55,727 nt of DNA, taken from the NCBI GenBank assembly GCA_028277345.1, contig JANQGM010000039.1, forward strand, positions 1 through 55,727, read 5' to 3'. Below, piece after piece: positions 1 to 7,749 of this stretch. Both the position numbers and the translations under genes were made by a program. This stretch comes from Candidatus Bipolaricaulota bacterium. GTDB taxonomy: Bacteria > Bipolaricaulota > Bipolaricaulia > UBA7950 > UBA9294. Position 1 is the stretch's first letter. The number at the start of each line of letters is the position of its first letter. Below the pieces are notes generated by a model that was not told where the DNA came from, made no database searches, and saw only the letters and a list, made by a program, of their open reading frames with translations.

Positions 1-2
1 TG

Positions 3-74
3 TGGGTCGTATAGGACTTGAACCTATAACCAACGGATTAAGAGTCCGCTGCTCTACCATTGAGCTAACGACCC
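3..74 (-). tRNA. tRNA-Lys (CTT anticodon)
   Basis: Read on the minus strand, the 7-bp acceptor stem GGGTCGT/ACGACCC, the anticodon arm with loop CTCTTAA (anticodon CTT) and the T arm ATAGG-TTCAAGT-CCTAT fold as a standard elongator tRNA. The discriminator base is A at position 3. The next two bases read CA, so the 3' CCA seems not to be encoded, unlike the other three tRNAs in the window. A strong promoter lies just upstream at 86-114. Confidence 0.95.
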
Positions 75-85
75 GAGCGTGAGGA

Positions 86-114
86 ATGGTACGGAAGGGG
101 TTTTCTGCTGTCAA
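86..114 (-). promoter_or_regulatory. sigma70-type promoter of tRNA-Lys
   Basis: On the minus strand TTGACA (109-114) and TACCAT (86-91) are separated by exactly 17 bp, and the tRNA begins 12 nt past the -10 box. The promoter occupies almost all the space up to rarA on the other strand, so a rarA promoter must overlap it or lie inside the annotated rarA 5' end. Confidence 0.8.
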
Positions 115-119
115 GACTT

Positions 120-1457
120 GTGGTCACCCTGGAAGATGACCTACGATCGCTTATGCAGCCTCTACAGTTTTCCGATCCCCCTCCGGCGCCGCTTGCTGAG
201 CGGTTACGGCCCAAGACGCTTGACCAGGTCATCGGGCAAGACGATCTGGTTGGATCCAATGGTCCGTTGCGCTCCCTGATCGAGCGTGAGGCCTATCGCG
301 CTTTGCTGTTCTGGGGACCGCCGGGGACGGGGAAAACGACGGTGGGACGGATCATCTCGTCTCAAGCGGAAGCTGATTTCGTCCAGTGCTCGGGAGCGCT
401 TTCCGGAGTCAAAGAGGTGCGCTCCATCCTGGAAGCGTCTCGCTTTCTCTATCAAACCGAAGGAAAACGAGACTTGTTGTTCTTGGATGAAATCCATCGC
501 TTCTCCAAATCCCAACAAGATGTGCTCCTTTCGTTTCTGGAAGAAGGCAGTGTGATCTTCATTGGGGCGACCACGGAAAACCCATCATTCGTCCTGAACG
601 CGGCCTTGTTATCCCGGTGTCAGCTCTTCTGCTTCGCGCCCCTGAATGAAGCCGCCCTTCGAACGATGATCGACGTCGCTGTCCGCCACGAAGACGGGCT
701 TAACGGACGCATTTCACTTTCCGCTGACGCGATGACTACGTTAGTCGCTCTATCGGATGGCGACGGACGCCGTGCGTTGTCAACCCTGGAAATGGCGGCC
801 TCGTTGACTGAAGGCGAGCTCGTGGATGCGAACCTTATTGAACACGCCGTTCAGCGAAAGGGGTTGCGGTACGATCGTGCCGGCGACGAGCACTACAACC
901 TCATCTCCGCTCTGCACAAATCCGTGAGAAACTCCGACCCGGACGCCGCCTTATATTGGCTGGCGCGGATGATTGAAGGTGGCGAAGACCCGCGCTTCCT
1001 CGCGCGGCGGCTGATCCGGATGGCCTCTGAGGATATCGGATTGGCCGACCCTTGGGCCATTCTCCAAGCGACAGCGGCATGGGATGCCGCCGCCAAGGTC
1101 GGATATCCGGAGTGCGATCTTGCGTTGGCGCAAGCCACGGTTTATCTCGCGTGCGCTGAGAAGAGCAACGCGCTCTACAAAGGGTTGGCGGCGGCGCGAC
1201 GCGACGTTCACGAGGTTCCCGTAGCGGAGGTGCCCCTGCATCTGAGAAACGCACCGACACGGATGATGAAAGAACTCGGCTACGGAGACGGATATCAGTA
1301 TGCGCACGATCTCGACGATGGCATTGCCTCTATGGAATGCTTGCCGGACGCATTGCGGGGGCGAACCTACTACCGTCCCAAAGCGGTTGGCGTCGAAGCG
1401 CGCATTGCCGAGCGTCTCAAGCGCTGGAACGCGTTACGGCGTTCAACTCCCGAGTAA
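120..1457 (+). CDS. rarA: replication-associated recombination protein A (AAA+ ATPase)
   Basis: RarA/MgsA is a DnaX-like clamp-loader-type AAA+ ATPase acting at stalled replication forks. Residues 24-43 match the family signature PLAERLRPKTLDQVIGQDDL. Walker A GPPGTGKT is at 66-73 and Walker B LLFLDEIH at 119-126, followed by sensor 1 in GATTENPSF. The C-terminal oligomerisation half is intact (motifs ALYWLARMIEGGEDP and RLIRMASEDIGLADP), and the 445-aa length is normal. The first start is GTG at 120; an in-frame ATG at 153 is an alternative because the N-terminal extension is poorly conserved in the family and no clear Shine-Dalgarno precedes 120. It is a single gene, convergent with the acyl-CoA synthetase. 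Confidence 0.95.
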   Translation: MVTLEDDLRSLMQPLQFSDPPPAPLAERLRPKTLDQVIGQDDLVGSNGPLRSLIEREAYRALLFWGPPGTGKTTVGRIISSQAEADFVQCSGALSGVKEVRSILEASRFLYQTEGKRDLLFLDEIHRFSKSQQDVLLSFLEEGSVIFIGATTENPSFVLNAALLSRCQLFCFAPLNEAALRTMIDVAVRHEDGLNGRISLSADAMTTLVALSDGDGRRALSTLEMAASLTEGELVDANLIEHAVQRKGLRYDRAGDEHYNLISALHKSVRNSDPDAALYWLARMIEGGEDPRFLARRLIRMASEDIGLADPWAILQATAAWDAAAKVGYPECDLALAQATVYLACAEKSNALYKGLAAARRDVHEVPVAEVPLHLRNAPTRMMKELGYGDGYQYAHDLDDGIASMECLPDALRGRTYYRPKAVGVEARIAERLKRWNALRRSTPE

Positions 1458-1460
1458 AGA

Positions 1461-1495
1461 AAAGCAAAAGGCCCCACGCCTCGTGCGTGGGGCCT
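1461..1495 (-). terminator. intrinsic terminator of the acyl-CoA synthetase gene
   Basis: A perfect 11-bp stem AGGCCCCACGC/GCGTGGGGCCT (1469-1479 and 1485-1495) has a 5-nt loop. On the minus strand it is followed by a T-rich tract (TTTGCTTTTC), whereas the plus-strand side lacks one. It therefore best serves the minus-strand gene, though it may also slow rarA transcripts. Confidence 0.85.
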
Positions 1496-1507
1496 GGATG
1501 GCTCCTC

Positions 1508-3145
1508 TTAGTCGTTTTGATGAAGGTGTCGCTTGATATCGAGCTTCCCCGATTTCTCGAAGGGCTGCTCCACCAAGGTGATCGATTCCTTGAACTTGAT
1601 GCGCTTGAAGGACGCCAGGTTCTCGTTGGAGTCCTTGATGGCTTCCCAAAGGTGTTCAAGTGCGGCAGAGGCATCTTCGATCCCCAGTTCCTTGAGCGCG
1701 GGCCAGTTGGGATAAATCTGCGCGCAGACGGCGGGCACGCCTTGACGCTGTCCCTCATGGACCATGACCTCTTCGACGGCAGGGATGGAAATCAGTTCAA
1801 ACTCGATTTCTTCGGGATACACATTCTTGCCGGTTTCCAAGACGATGACGTTCTTCGCGCGTCCTGAAATGAGCAAGCGTCCATCCTTGTAAGTGCCGAG
1901 GTCTCCGGTGTGGAACCAGCCCTCGGAGTCAATGACTTCGGCCGTAGCCTCGGGGTTCTTGTAGTACCCGGCCATGATATTGGGACCGTAGGCGAGAATC
2001 TCGCCAACGCCGTTTTCATCCGGATGGTTGATACGGATGTTGACGCCCTCGATGGCGACCATGCCCGGTTCTTCGGCAAAGGCTTCGCACATTGTGAGCA
2101 ATGGTGCGGTTTCAGTGAGGCCGTACCCTTCCATGATGCCAATGCCCATCTTGCGGAAGCCGGCGGCCATTTCCGGATTCAGCGGCGCACCGCCTGAGGT
2201 GAAGAAGCGGAATTGCTTGCCAAAGAGCTTCTTCTTGACGAGCTTCCCCATCAGCGTGGGCGACGATTTATCGATCAGCCGCTTGAGGGCCGATTTCTCG
2301 ATGGACGAACGAATGCGTCCGTAGAGCACGTTATAGAGCTTGGGAACGCCCAAGATGATGGTCGGCTTGGCCTTGTTCATTACCTCGGCGAGGTTTCGGT
2401 CTACGGGCGTGTACGTGCTGGCGCCCCCGACAACCATGGGGGTCACCAACGTGATCGTCAGTCCGTAGATGTGGTTCCATGGGACGATGGACAGGAAGTT
2501 ATCGCTCTCGTCCATCGAAACGACCTTTACCGCGGTCAGTGCGTTGGACGTGATGTTCGCGTGTGTCAGCATGGCGCCCTTGGCATTGCCGGTTGTTCCC
2601 GACGTGTACATCAAAATGGCGAGGGATGAGGAATCGACGTCCGCGCGAGGCAGCGGCGTCTTTCCCAAGATGAGAGCATCGAGGAAATGCACACGTTCAT
2701 CCTTCACGCGATCCATCGAGATGATGAACGGCTTCTCCGGAAGCGCGTCTCGGAAAGAGAGGATGTCATCGGTCTTTCCGCCTGAGAAGACGATGCCCTT
2801 GACCTCGGCTTCGCGAAGGATTCGCTCGATTTCGCCCTTCTGGAGCTCGGGATCCAACGGGACCACAACGGCGCCACACCAAAGGATGGAGAAGAATGTG
2901 GTCGCCCATGCGGCGCGTGGCTTTGAAATCAGGGCCACGCGATCGCCGGGTTCGATCCCAAGCTCGGATAGGGCGCGAGAGAAGCGGCCCACCATTTCGC
3001 CCATTCGTTCGTAGGTGATCTCGTTAAGGACCAGTTGAACGCCTCGTCCTCGTTTTCGCTCCTTGGGAATTGGCATTCTCAAGGCCACTCGTTGCCCATG
3101 TGCGGCAACTGCATCGTCGAATAGCTTGGAAATCGTCGGATACAT
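1508..3145 (-). CDS. long-chain acyl-CoA synthetase (AMP-forming)
   Basis: This ANL-superfamily ligase activates a carboxylate, probably a fatty acid, to acyl-AMP and then acyl-CoA. Visible motifs are the phosphate-binding loop YTSGTTGNAKG at 180-190, GYGLTET at 340-346 and GWFHTGDLG at 409-417. The C-terminal lid has the hinge region SGRAKNVIV and the adenylation lysine region near residue 532 (SGKLDIKRH). At 545 aa it is full length and soluble, without an obvious membrane segment. ATG at 3145 has a good Shine-Dalgarno (AAAGGAG). It stands alone and ends at a strong terminator. Chain-length specificity cannot be read from the sequence; aromatic or other acids remain possible. Confidence 0.9.
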   Translation of the reverse strand: MYPTISKLFDDAVAAHGQRVALRMPIPKERKRGRGVQLVLNEITYERMGEMVGRFSRALSELGIEPGDRVALISKPRAAWATTFFSILWCGAVVVPLDPELQKGEIERILREAEVKGIVFSGGKTDDILSFRDALPEKPFIISMDRVKDERVHFLDALILGKTPLPRADVDSSSLAILMYTSGTTGNAKGAMLTHANITSNALTAVKVVSMDESDNFLSIVPWNHIYGLTITLVTPMVVGGASTYTPVDRNLAEVMNKAKPTIILGVPKLYNVLYGRIRSSIEKSALKRLIDKSSPTLMGKLVKKKLFGKQFRFFTSGGAPLNPEMAAGFRKMGIGIMEGYGLTETAPLLTMCEAFAEEPGMVAIEGVNIRINHPDENGVGEILAYGPNIMAGYYKNPEATAEVIDSEGWFHTGDLGTYKDGRLLISGRAKNVIVLETGKNVYPEEIEFELISIPAVEEVMVHEGQRQGVPAVCAQIYPNWPALKELGIEDASAALEHLWEAIKDSNENLASFKRIKFKESITLVEQPFEKSGKLDIKRHLHQND

Positions 3146-3246
3146 GACTCTCTCCTTTGGTTCCTTGCGCCTACAAACACGCAGACGACGGTTTATCGCA
3201 TGAGTGTTGGTAGGCTCCCCGCCCCCGTAGGCTCCGTTTGGCCGGA

Positions 3247-4194
3247 TTATCTGGCCAGGTATTTCTCTGCCTCAATGGCAGCTATCGCTCCTTCGCCAGC
3301 CGCAACCACGGCTTGCGCATAGTGATTGGCAAAGACTCGGGCATCTCCAGCAGCGAAAATGCCAGGAATGTTGGTGTGAAGCTTCTCGTTCGTTCGGATG
3401 AATCCCTCGGTATCGAGTTCGATGGTTCCCTTCAGGAAATCGGTTTGGGGTAGGTGGCCGATATTGACGAACACGCCATCGATCGGGAGGGTTTCGTGCG
3501 CTCCTGTCCCCAGGTCGCGCGTGACGATGCCGGTCACATGCGATTCCCCTTCGATCGATTCGACAGCACGATTCCAAAGGAAACGGATTTTTGGATGCTC
3601 CATGGCACGTTGCTGAAGAATCGCCGAGGCGCGAAAAGCGTTGGGATCACCTTCGGGGTGACGCACGATGATGGTCACCGAGGTGGCGAACCGCGTTAGA
3701 AAGAGGGACTCGGTCAGCCCGGAATCTCCGGCGCCGATTTGAATGATGTCCTTATCGCGATAGAAGAATCCGTCGCACGTAGCGCAATAAGAAAGCCCTT
3801 TCCCTTTGAGTTCGGCCGCATTCGTTGCGGGCAATTCTTGGGGACGCGAACCGGGACACAGAATGACGGTGCGTGCGGGAAACGAGGCTTGGCTGGTGAC
3901 AACTGTGTGATAGGAGTCTCCCGGCTCAATCCGCGATACATCGCCCAGCACGATGGAGGCGCCAAAACGCTCGGCTTGTCCCCGGACTTGAGTCATCAGT
4001 TCAGGCGCTGGAATGGCCTCGGTGTATCCGGGCCAATTTTCGATGAGATCCGTCTCGTTGAGCTGTCCCCCCGGCAGTCCCTTCTCCAGAAGAAGCGTTG
4101 AGCGCAACGCGCGTCCGGTGTAAATGGCTGCCGTCAATCCAGCGGGGCCAGCCCCAACGATGAGGACATCGACCGGTTCTTTATGCTCACCCAT
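3247..4194 (-). CDS. thioredoxin-reductase-like FAD/NAD(P) disulfide oxidoreductase
   Basis: This 315-aa flavoprotein has the low-molecular-weight thioredoxin reductase plan: FAD-binding GAGPAG at 14-19, redox-active CATC at 137-140, a second Rossmann motif GAGDSG at 154-159, and a C-terminal FAD motif ending in GIFAAGDAR. It should transfer electrons from a pyridine nucleotide to thioredoxin or a similar partner. The HRR motif that normally contacts the NADPH 2'-phosphate is replaced by VRHPEG near 177-182, so NADH or another donor is possible. I chose ATG at 4194 because homology starts there and a promoter (4202-4230) puts the transcript start one or two bases before it; reading further upstream adds 39 poorly conserved residues. 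Confidence 0.88.
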   Translation of the reverse strand: MGEHKEPVDVLIVGAGPAGLTAAIYTGRALRSTLLLEKGLPGGQLNETDLIENWPGYTEAIPAPELMTQVRGQAERFGASIVLGDVSRIEPGDSYHTVVTSQASFPARTVILCPGSRPQELPATNAAELKGKGLSYCATCDGFFYRDKDIIQIGAGDSGLTESLFLTRFATSVTIIVRHPEGDPNAFRASAILQQRAMEHPKIRFLWNRAVESIEGESHVTGIVTRDLGTGAHETLPIDGVFVNIGHLPQTDFLKGTIELDTEGFIRTNEKLHTNIPGIFAAGDARVFANHYAQAVVAAGEGAIAAIEAEKYLAR

Positions 4195-4201
4195 AGGTCC
4201 G

Positions 4202-4230
4202 ATTATGGGCCAGCCTCGACGATTTGCCAA
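4202..4230 (-). promoter_or_regulatory. promoter giving a near-leaderless transcript of the thioredoxin-reductase-like gene
   Basis: On the minus strand TTGGCA (4225-4230) and CATAAT (4202-4207) are 17 bp apart. The expected start site is about 4195, immediately before the ATG at 4194, which has no room for a Shine-Dalgarno sequence. Confidence 0.7.
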
Positions 4231-4397
4231 GAGGCTGGCCTCGGATGCGTCAAGGAAGGGATCGCACTTATTCAGCAAGGCCGTTTTTGTGAGAGGCTGA
4301 TTTTGCACCAATTCTCAAGGGATTCTGTCGATTTTTTTTAGCTCTACGAACAAGGTATAAAGCAATCGTGAATCTCTGAATGTAGGATATCAAGATT

Positions 4398-5288
4398 TTA
4401 CAGGCTGGGGAGGTTGCTGATCCCAAGCTGCTTTGCGAGAAGCAAGATCGCTTTGCGCAAAGATCCGCGCTGAACTTGCTTATTCTGCAGAAACACGACT
4501 TGTCCCCAATTGAATTCGTCAGGAAGCTCAAGACTCTCCATTTCTGCTTCGACATTGACACTGGCAATATACTTGCCAAGAATCCCCACGCTTATGACAA
4601 GGTTGGATGGTCCATGTCCGATTATTACGCTAGATCCGTTAACGGCTGAGCAGATACCGCAAACGATTGTATTGTTCGCTTGGTCTTGGGGACTGATCTC
4701 TGTGAACTGATCGTACATTCTCAAAGATATCTTCTCGTCTACTCGAGAATCAGGTTTGCATCCTATCTCCATAAGGAGTCTCAGTTCGCTATGCTTCACG
4801 TGATTTCGAAAGAAATCGCCGTACAGCAAATACCCAGCTCCTAGAGCAACCTTTGCAGCGAAACGAAGACGAACATCCATATCTATCTCAAAAGTCGCTG
4901 AAAAGGTCACTTCGCCCAGATTGTCGAGATCTAGTTGCTGTTTCTTGATAGGATCCCAGATTTCTAGGCCTGACTCGGGAAATGAAACTCGAATAGGAGT
5001 CTCTGTTTTGTCGAGATGGGCTCTCTTTGTTATCGGGAAAGGAGCTTTATTAGAGTGACCTCTAGCTTCATGATCTCTTCTTCGGAATAGGATCAGGAAA
5101 TCGTTAGCAAGTTTCCCATCGATCTCTGACCCGTACTTAGAGTTGAACTCAGCATCCACTGGCAAAGTGAAGCCGTTCAAGCCGCCCAGAGAAATTGGAA
5201 TGATATGTTCATTGCTTGCTGATTTCCGATGGATCACTTCATCAGAATATGGGCACCAAATTGAATCACCGGCAGTGGGTTCAAGCAT
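4398..5288 (-). CDS. HNH-endonuclease-like protein in a low-GC islet
   Basis: The first 65 of 296 residues read like an HNH nuclease core: a CPYS turn at 12-15, EHIIPISLGG at 27-36, FNSKYG at 48-53 and LAND at 60-63. The second half of the usual CxxC pairs is missing, so zinc support looks degenerate. The remaining 230 residues match nothing I recognise. Base composition is visibly AT-richer than every neighbour, and the gene sits between trxB-like and xseB with AT-rich flanks, suggesting a horizontally acquired single-gene islet. It could be a defence or homing nuclease, or a general 5-methylcytosine-type HNH protein; its function is unknown. Start ATG 5288 is the only good start. Confidence 0.7.
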   Translation of the reverse strand: MLEPTAGDSIWCPYSDEVIHRKSASNEHIIPISLGGLNGFTLPVDAEFNSKYGSEIDGKLANDFLILFRRRDHEARGHSNKAPFPITKRAHLDKTETPIRVSFPESGLEIWDPIKKQQLDLDNLGEVTFSATFEIDMDVRLRFAAKVALGAGYLLYGDFFRNHVKHSELRLLMEIGCKPDSRVDEKISLRMYDQFTEISPQDQANNTIVCGICSAVNGSSVIIGHGPSNLVISVGILGKYIASVNVEAEMESLELPDEFNWGQVVFLQNKQVQRGSLRKAILLLAKQLGISNLPSL

Positions 5289-5294
5289 GAACTA

Positions 5295-5338
5295 AACCTT
5301 TTTGAACCGGTTCACTATTCGAGCCCCGAAAAAAGGTT
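5295..5338. repeat. nested inverted repeats upstream of the HNH gene
   Basis: A 9-bp inverted repeat AACCTTTTT (5295-5303) / AAAAAGGTT (5330-5338) encloses a perfect 12-bp palindrome TGAACCGGTTCA (5303-5314). The block fills the space between the xseB stop and the HNH start. It could be a terminator for xseAB, an operator for the HNH gene, or a trace of insertion. Confidence 0.55.
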
Positions 5339-5356
5339 CCACTGATTGGCATTTAT

Positions 5357-5572
5357 CTATCTCAAATCAAAAGGTTCGATGGTGAAGGAGTCCCCGGCGG
5401 TTTCGACCACGGCCTCGATGCGGAGCTTGGCGGCGGTGAGGGCTTCGCGGATGGAGGTGGCGAGTCCGATCCCTTCTTCGAACAGCGTGATGGCCTCATC
5501 CAGGGAGAGCTCGCTGGATTCCAGCTTGTGGGCGATCTCTTCCAGTTTCTTCAATTGATCTTCAAGCGTCAT
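5357..5572 (-). CDS. xseB: exodeoxyribonuclease VII small subunit
   Basis: This 71-aa helical protein carries the family signature: LEEIAHKLESSELSLDEAITLFEEG (residues about 8-32). XseB helices wrap the long coiled arm of XseA in the complex that degrades single-stranded DNA to oligonucleotides. ATG at 5572 overlaps the xseA stop by 11 bp, indicating translational coupling and fixed stoichiometry; an upstream in-frame ATG at 5611 would add 13 residues unlike the family. Confidence 0.93.
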   Translation of the reverse strand: MTLEDQLKKLEEIAHKLESSELSLDEAITLFEEGIGLATSIREALTAAKLRIEAVVETAGDSFTIEPFDLR

Positions 5573-6788
5573 CGGCAGAAACCTCCGTAATCTGAGAGTG
5601 CAGCCGTCCATCCGATAGATGGGTTTCGATCAGGCTTCCGGGTTCAAGTGAGGCGACGCTGCGTAACGGGGTTCCATCGCCCGCGAGTGTCGTCATGGAG
5701 TAGCCGCGCTTCAAAGGCAGTTGCGGATCCGTGAGGCGAAGCAGTTCTGTCGCGAGGTGCGCTCGTTTGCAGGTGGACTGCCAGTGCTGGCGCAGCGAGC
5801 GGTGGAGTGCATCGACTCCGTGATCATGGCGTTGGATGTAGGTTTCGAAGCGTCGCTGAGGGCTTCGGAGCAGGCAGGCGTCCGCACTCAGGCGAAAGGC
5901 ATTGGCGCGGTCTTCCCAGATGTGTCTGAGCTGTCGCCGGATCCGCTGGGATGTCGAGGAAACCGCCTCCAGGATCTCAACACGATCGGGGACCGCCAGT
6001 TCGGCGGCGACGGACGGGGTGGGGGCTCGGCGGTCGGCCACAAAATCGGTGATCGAGAAATCAATCTCATGTCCAACGGCGGACAGCGTCGGAATGGGGC
6101 ACGCGTGAAGGTCTCGCGCCAACGCCTCGTCGTTGAAGGCGGCCAAGTCCTCGGCCGAGCCACCTCCTCGAGTGACGATCAAGAGGTCGAGCGGTTTCTG
6201 CGACACGGAGAACCGGATGGCGCGATGCAGTGCTTCTCGAAGCTCCTGTGGCGCCGTTTCTCCTTGGACGAGTGAGGAGAAGAGGAACAGCTCGACCGAG
6301 GGCCACCGGCGAGAAAGCACGGACACGATGTCACGTAGGGCGGCGCCCTGGGGCGAGGTAATCACGCCAATGGAGCGTGGCACACGTGGAAGCGGTTTCT
6401 TGGCGTCCGGATCGAACAGGCCTTCGTCTTGGAGCTTGACCTTTAGGTTCTCGAAGGCACGCTGAAGCGCCCCGGCGCCCACGGGCTGAAGGAGGGTGGC
6501 GATGAACTGATAACGTCCACGTGGCTCATAAACCGTGAGATGTCCAAAAGCGAGGACGTCATCTCCCTGTTCAAGGGCGATGGGGGCGAGCAGGGCGGAA
6601 CGGGATTTAAAGCGAACGGCGCTCAGTTCAGAGTCTTCATCCTTCAACGTGAAATAGAGGTGTCCTGAGGCGGCGCGGGTGAGTTGAGTGATTTCTCCCT
6701 TGACCCATATCCCCGTGAAGGCCTGTTCGAGCGCTGTCCGCGCTTCGGAGTTCAGTTCAGATACGGAGTAGACGCGACGGGATTCCAT
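5562..6788 (-). CDS. xseA: exodeoxyribonuclease VII large subunit
   Basis: XseA is the catalytic subunit of ExoVII. The 408-aa reading has an N-terminal OB-fold (about 1-100; motif GIWVKGEITQ and SGHLYFTLKD), the catalytic core with GVITSPQGAALRDI, TRGGGSAEDL and the conserved SAVGHEIDFSITDFVADRRAPTPSVAAE block, then a shortened helical arm and C-terminal segment. It lies directly upstream of xseB with overlapping codons. I chose ATG 6788 because homology begins at ESRRVYSVSELN; reading from 6854 adds 22 atypical residues. Divergent from rnpA; a weak -10-like TACACT (6799-6804, minus strand) lies just upstream. Confidence 0.94.
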   Translation of the reverse strand: MESRRVYSVSELNSEARTALEQAFTGIWVKGEITQLTRAASGHLYFTLKDEDSELSAVRFKSRSALLAPIALEQGDDVLAFGHLTVYEPRGRYQFIATLLQPVGAGALQRAFENLKVKLQDEGLFDPDAKKPLPRVPRSIGVITSPQGAALRDIVSVLSRRWPSVELFLFSSLVQGETAPQELREALHRAIRFSVSQKPLDLLIVTRGGGSAEDLAAFNDEALARDLHACPIPTLSAVGHEIDFSITDFVADRRAPTPSVAAELAVPDRVEILEAVSSTSQRIRRQLRHIWEDRANAFRLSADACLLRSPQRRFETYIQRHDHGVDALHRSLRQHWQSTCKRAHLATELLRLTDPQLPLKRGYSMTTLAGDGTPLRSVASLEPGSLIETHLSDGRLHSQITEVSADDA

Positions 6789-6843
6789 ACTGGGAGACAG
6801 TGTATCCGAACCGGATTCCAGGAGCGAAAAAACGGAGCAAAGC

Positions 6844-6872
6844 TTGAATCGCACGGCGCTTGCGACTATAGT
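6844..6872 (+). promoter_or_regulatory. promoter of the rnpA-greA-lysS cluster
   Basis: TTGAAT (6844-6849) and TATAGT (6867-6872) are 17 bp apart. The predicted start site is about 6879, which coincides with an in-frame ATG of the rnpA reading frame. Confidence 0.7.
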
Positions 6873-6914
6873 TCGACTATGGTAGGAGACGGAGACGCTC
6901 GTTTCCCTTCCTCA

Positions 6915-7262
6915 ATGCGACTCAAGAAAAAGGCGGAGTTTCTTCGCGTCTATCGAGAGGGGCATTCGTGGAGGGGGAGCTGTTTTTCTCTACATGTCTT
7001 GAAGCGAGACACGACGGATGAGAAAAACACCGGTCCGCGACTCGGTATCGTGGTCACACGGAAGGATGGAAATGCCGTGGATCGGAACCGGCTCAAACGA
7101 AAAGTCCGAGAAGCGTTTCGCAAGACGGCGAGCCGTCTTCCTACAGCGGATTTCGTGATCAGACCGAAGGCCGAGTGTTGCCGACTCTCTGAAGATGAGA
7201 TCGTGAATCAGTTGCACTCAGCGGTCGCGAAACTGCTTGAGCACACGAAGGAGAAAACATGA
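6915..7262 (+). CDS. rnpA: ribonuclease P protein component
   Basis: RnpA is the protein cofactor of the tRNA 5'-end processing ribozyme. The 115-aa reading starts MRLKKKAEFLRVYREG, the family N-terminus, and contains the RNA-binding RNR helix (DRNRLKRKVREAFR, about residues 56-69). ATG 6915 is preferred by homology, but ATG 6879, in frame and at the predicted transcript start, is an alternative that would be leaderless. The last codons overlap greA by 4 bp (ATGA). Unlike most bacteria it is not next to rpmH or yidC. Confidence 0.92.
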   Translation: MRLKKKAEFLRVYREGHSWRGSCFSLHVLKRDTTDEKNTGPRLGIVVTRKDGNAVDRNRLKRKVREAFRKTASRLPTADFVIRPKAECCRLSEDEIVNQLHSAVAKLLEHTKEKT

Positions 7263-7738
7263 ACAAAGAGACCGTATTCCTAACCCAGCAAGGGCATGAT
7301 CTCATGAGCCAGGAATTGGAGAAGGCGCAGAAGATCCTCTATGAGGAGATCCCGGAGAAGCTCAAAGCCTCCAAGATGAATGGCGGCGATCTGCGCGAGA
7401 ACAAGGAATACATGTACCTTCAGTCTCAGCAGCAGTACTACGAACGAGAAGTCAGGCGACTGACGTCGGTTCTTGAGGTGGCGGAGATCCTTCCCGAGGA
7501 TCAGATCTCAAAGGACGAGATCGGTATTGGCTCCAGCTTCATCCTTCAAGACCTGACCCTGAAAGAATCGGGGACCTTCGCCCTCGTCAGTGCTGCAGAA
7601 GTCGATTTGGAGAAGGGTAAGATCTCCATTGCCTCCCCCGTTGGGAAGCTGCTCTTGGGCAAGCGAGAAGGGGATGAAGTTGCCGCTGATTTGCCATGGG
7701 GGCAAAGCAAGTTCCGAGTGATCGCCATTAACAAGTAA
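7259..7738 (+). CDS. greA: transcription elongation factor GreA
   Basis: GreA enters the RNA polymerase secondary channel and stimulates cleavage of backtracked RNA. The N-terminal coiled coil carries the acidic tip in NGGDLRENKEY (about 41-51; canonical GDLSENAEY), and the C-terminal FKBP-like domain ends with ISIASPVGKLLLGKREGDEV. Length is 159 aa, normal. ATG overlaps the rnpA stop; a Shine-Dalgarno AAGGAG lies inside rnpA. lysS follows after 11 bp, so all three are likely one transcript. Confidence 0.95.
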   Translation: MNKETVFLTQQGHDLMSQELEKAQKILYEEIPEKLKASKMNGGDLRENKEYMYLQSQQQYYEREVRRLTSVLEVAEILPEDQISKDEIGIGSSFILQDLTLKESGTFALVSAAEVDLEKGKISIASPVGKLLLGKREGDEVAADLPWGQSKFRVIAINK

Positions 7739-7749
7739 CAGGAGACGAT

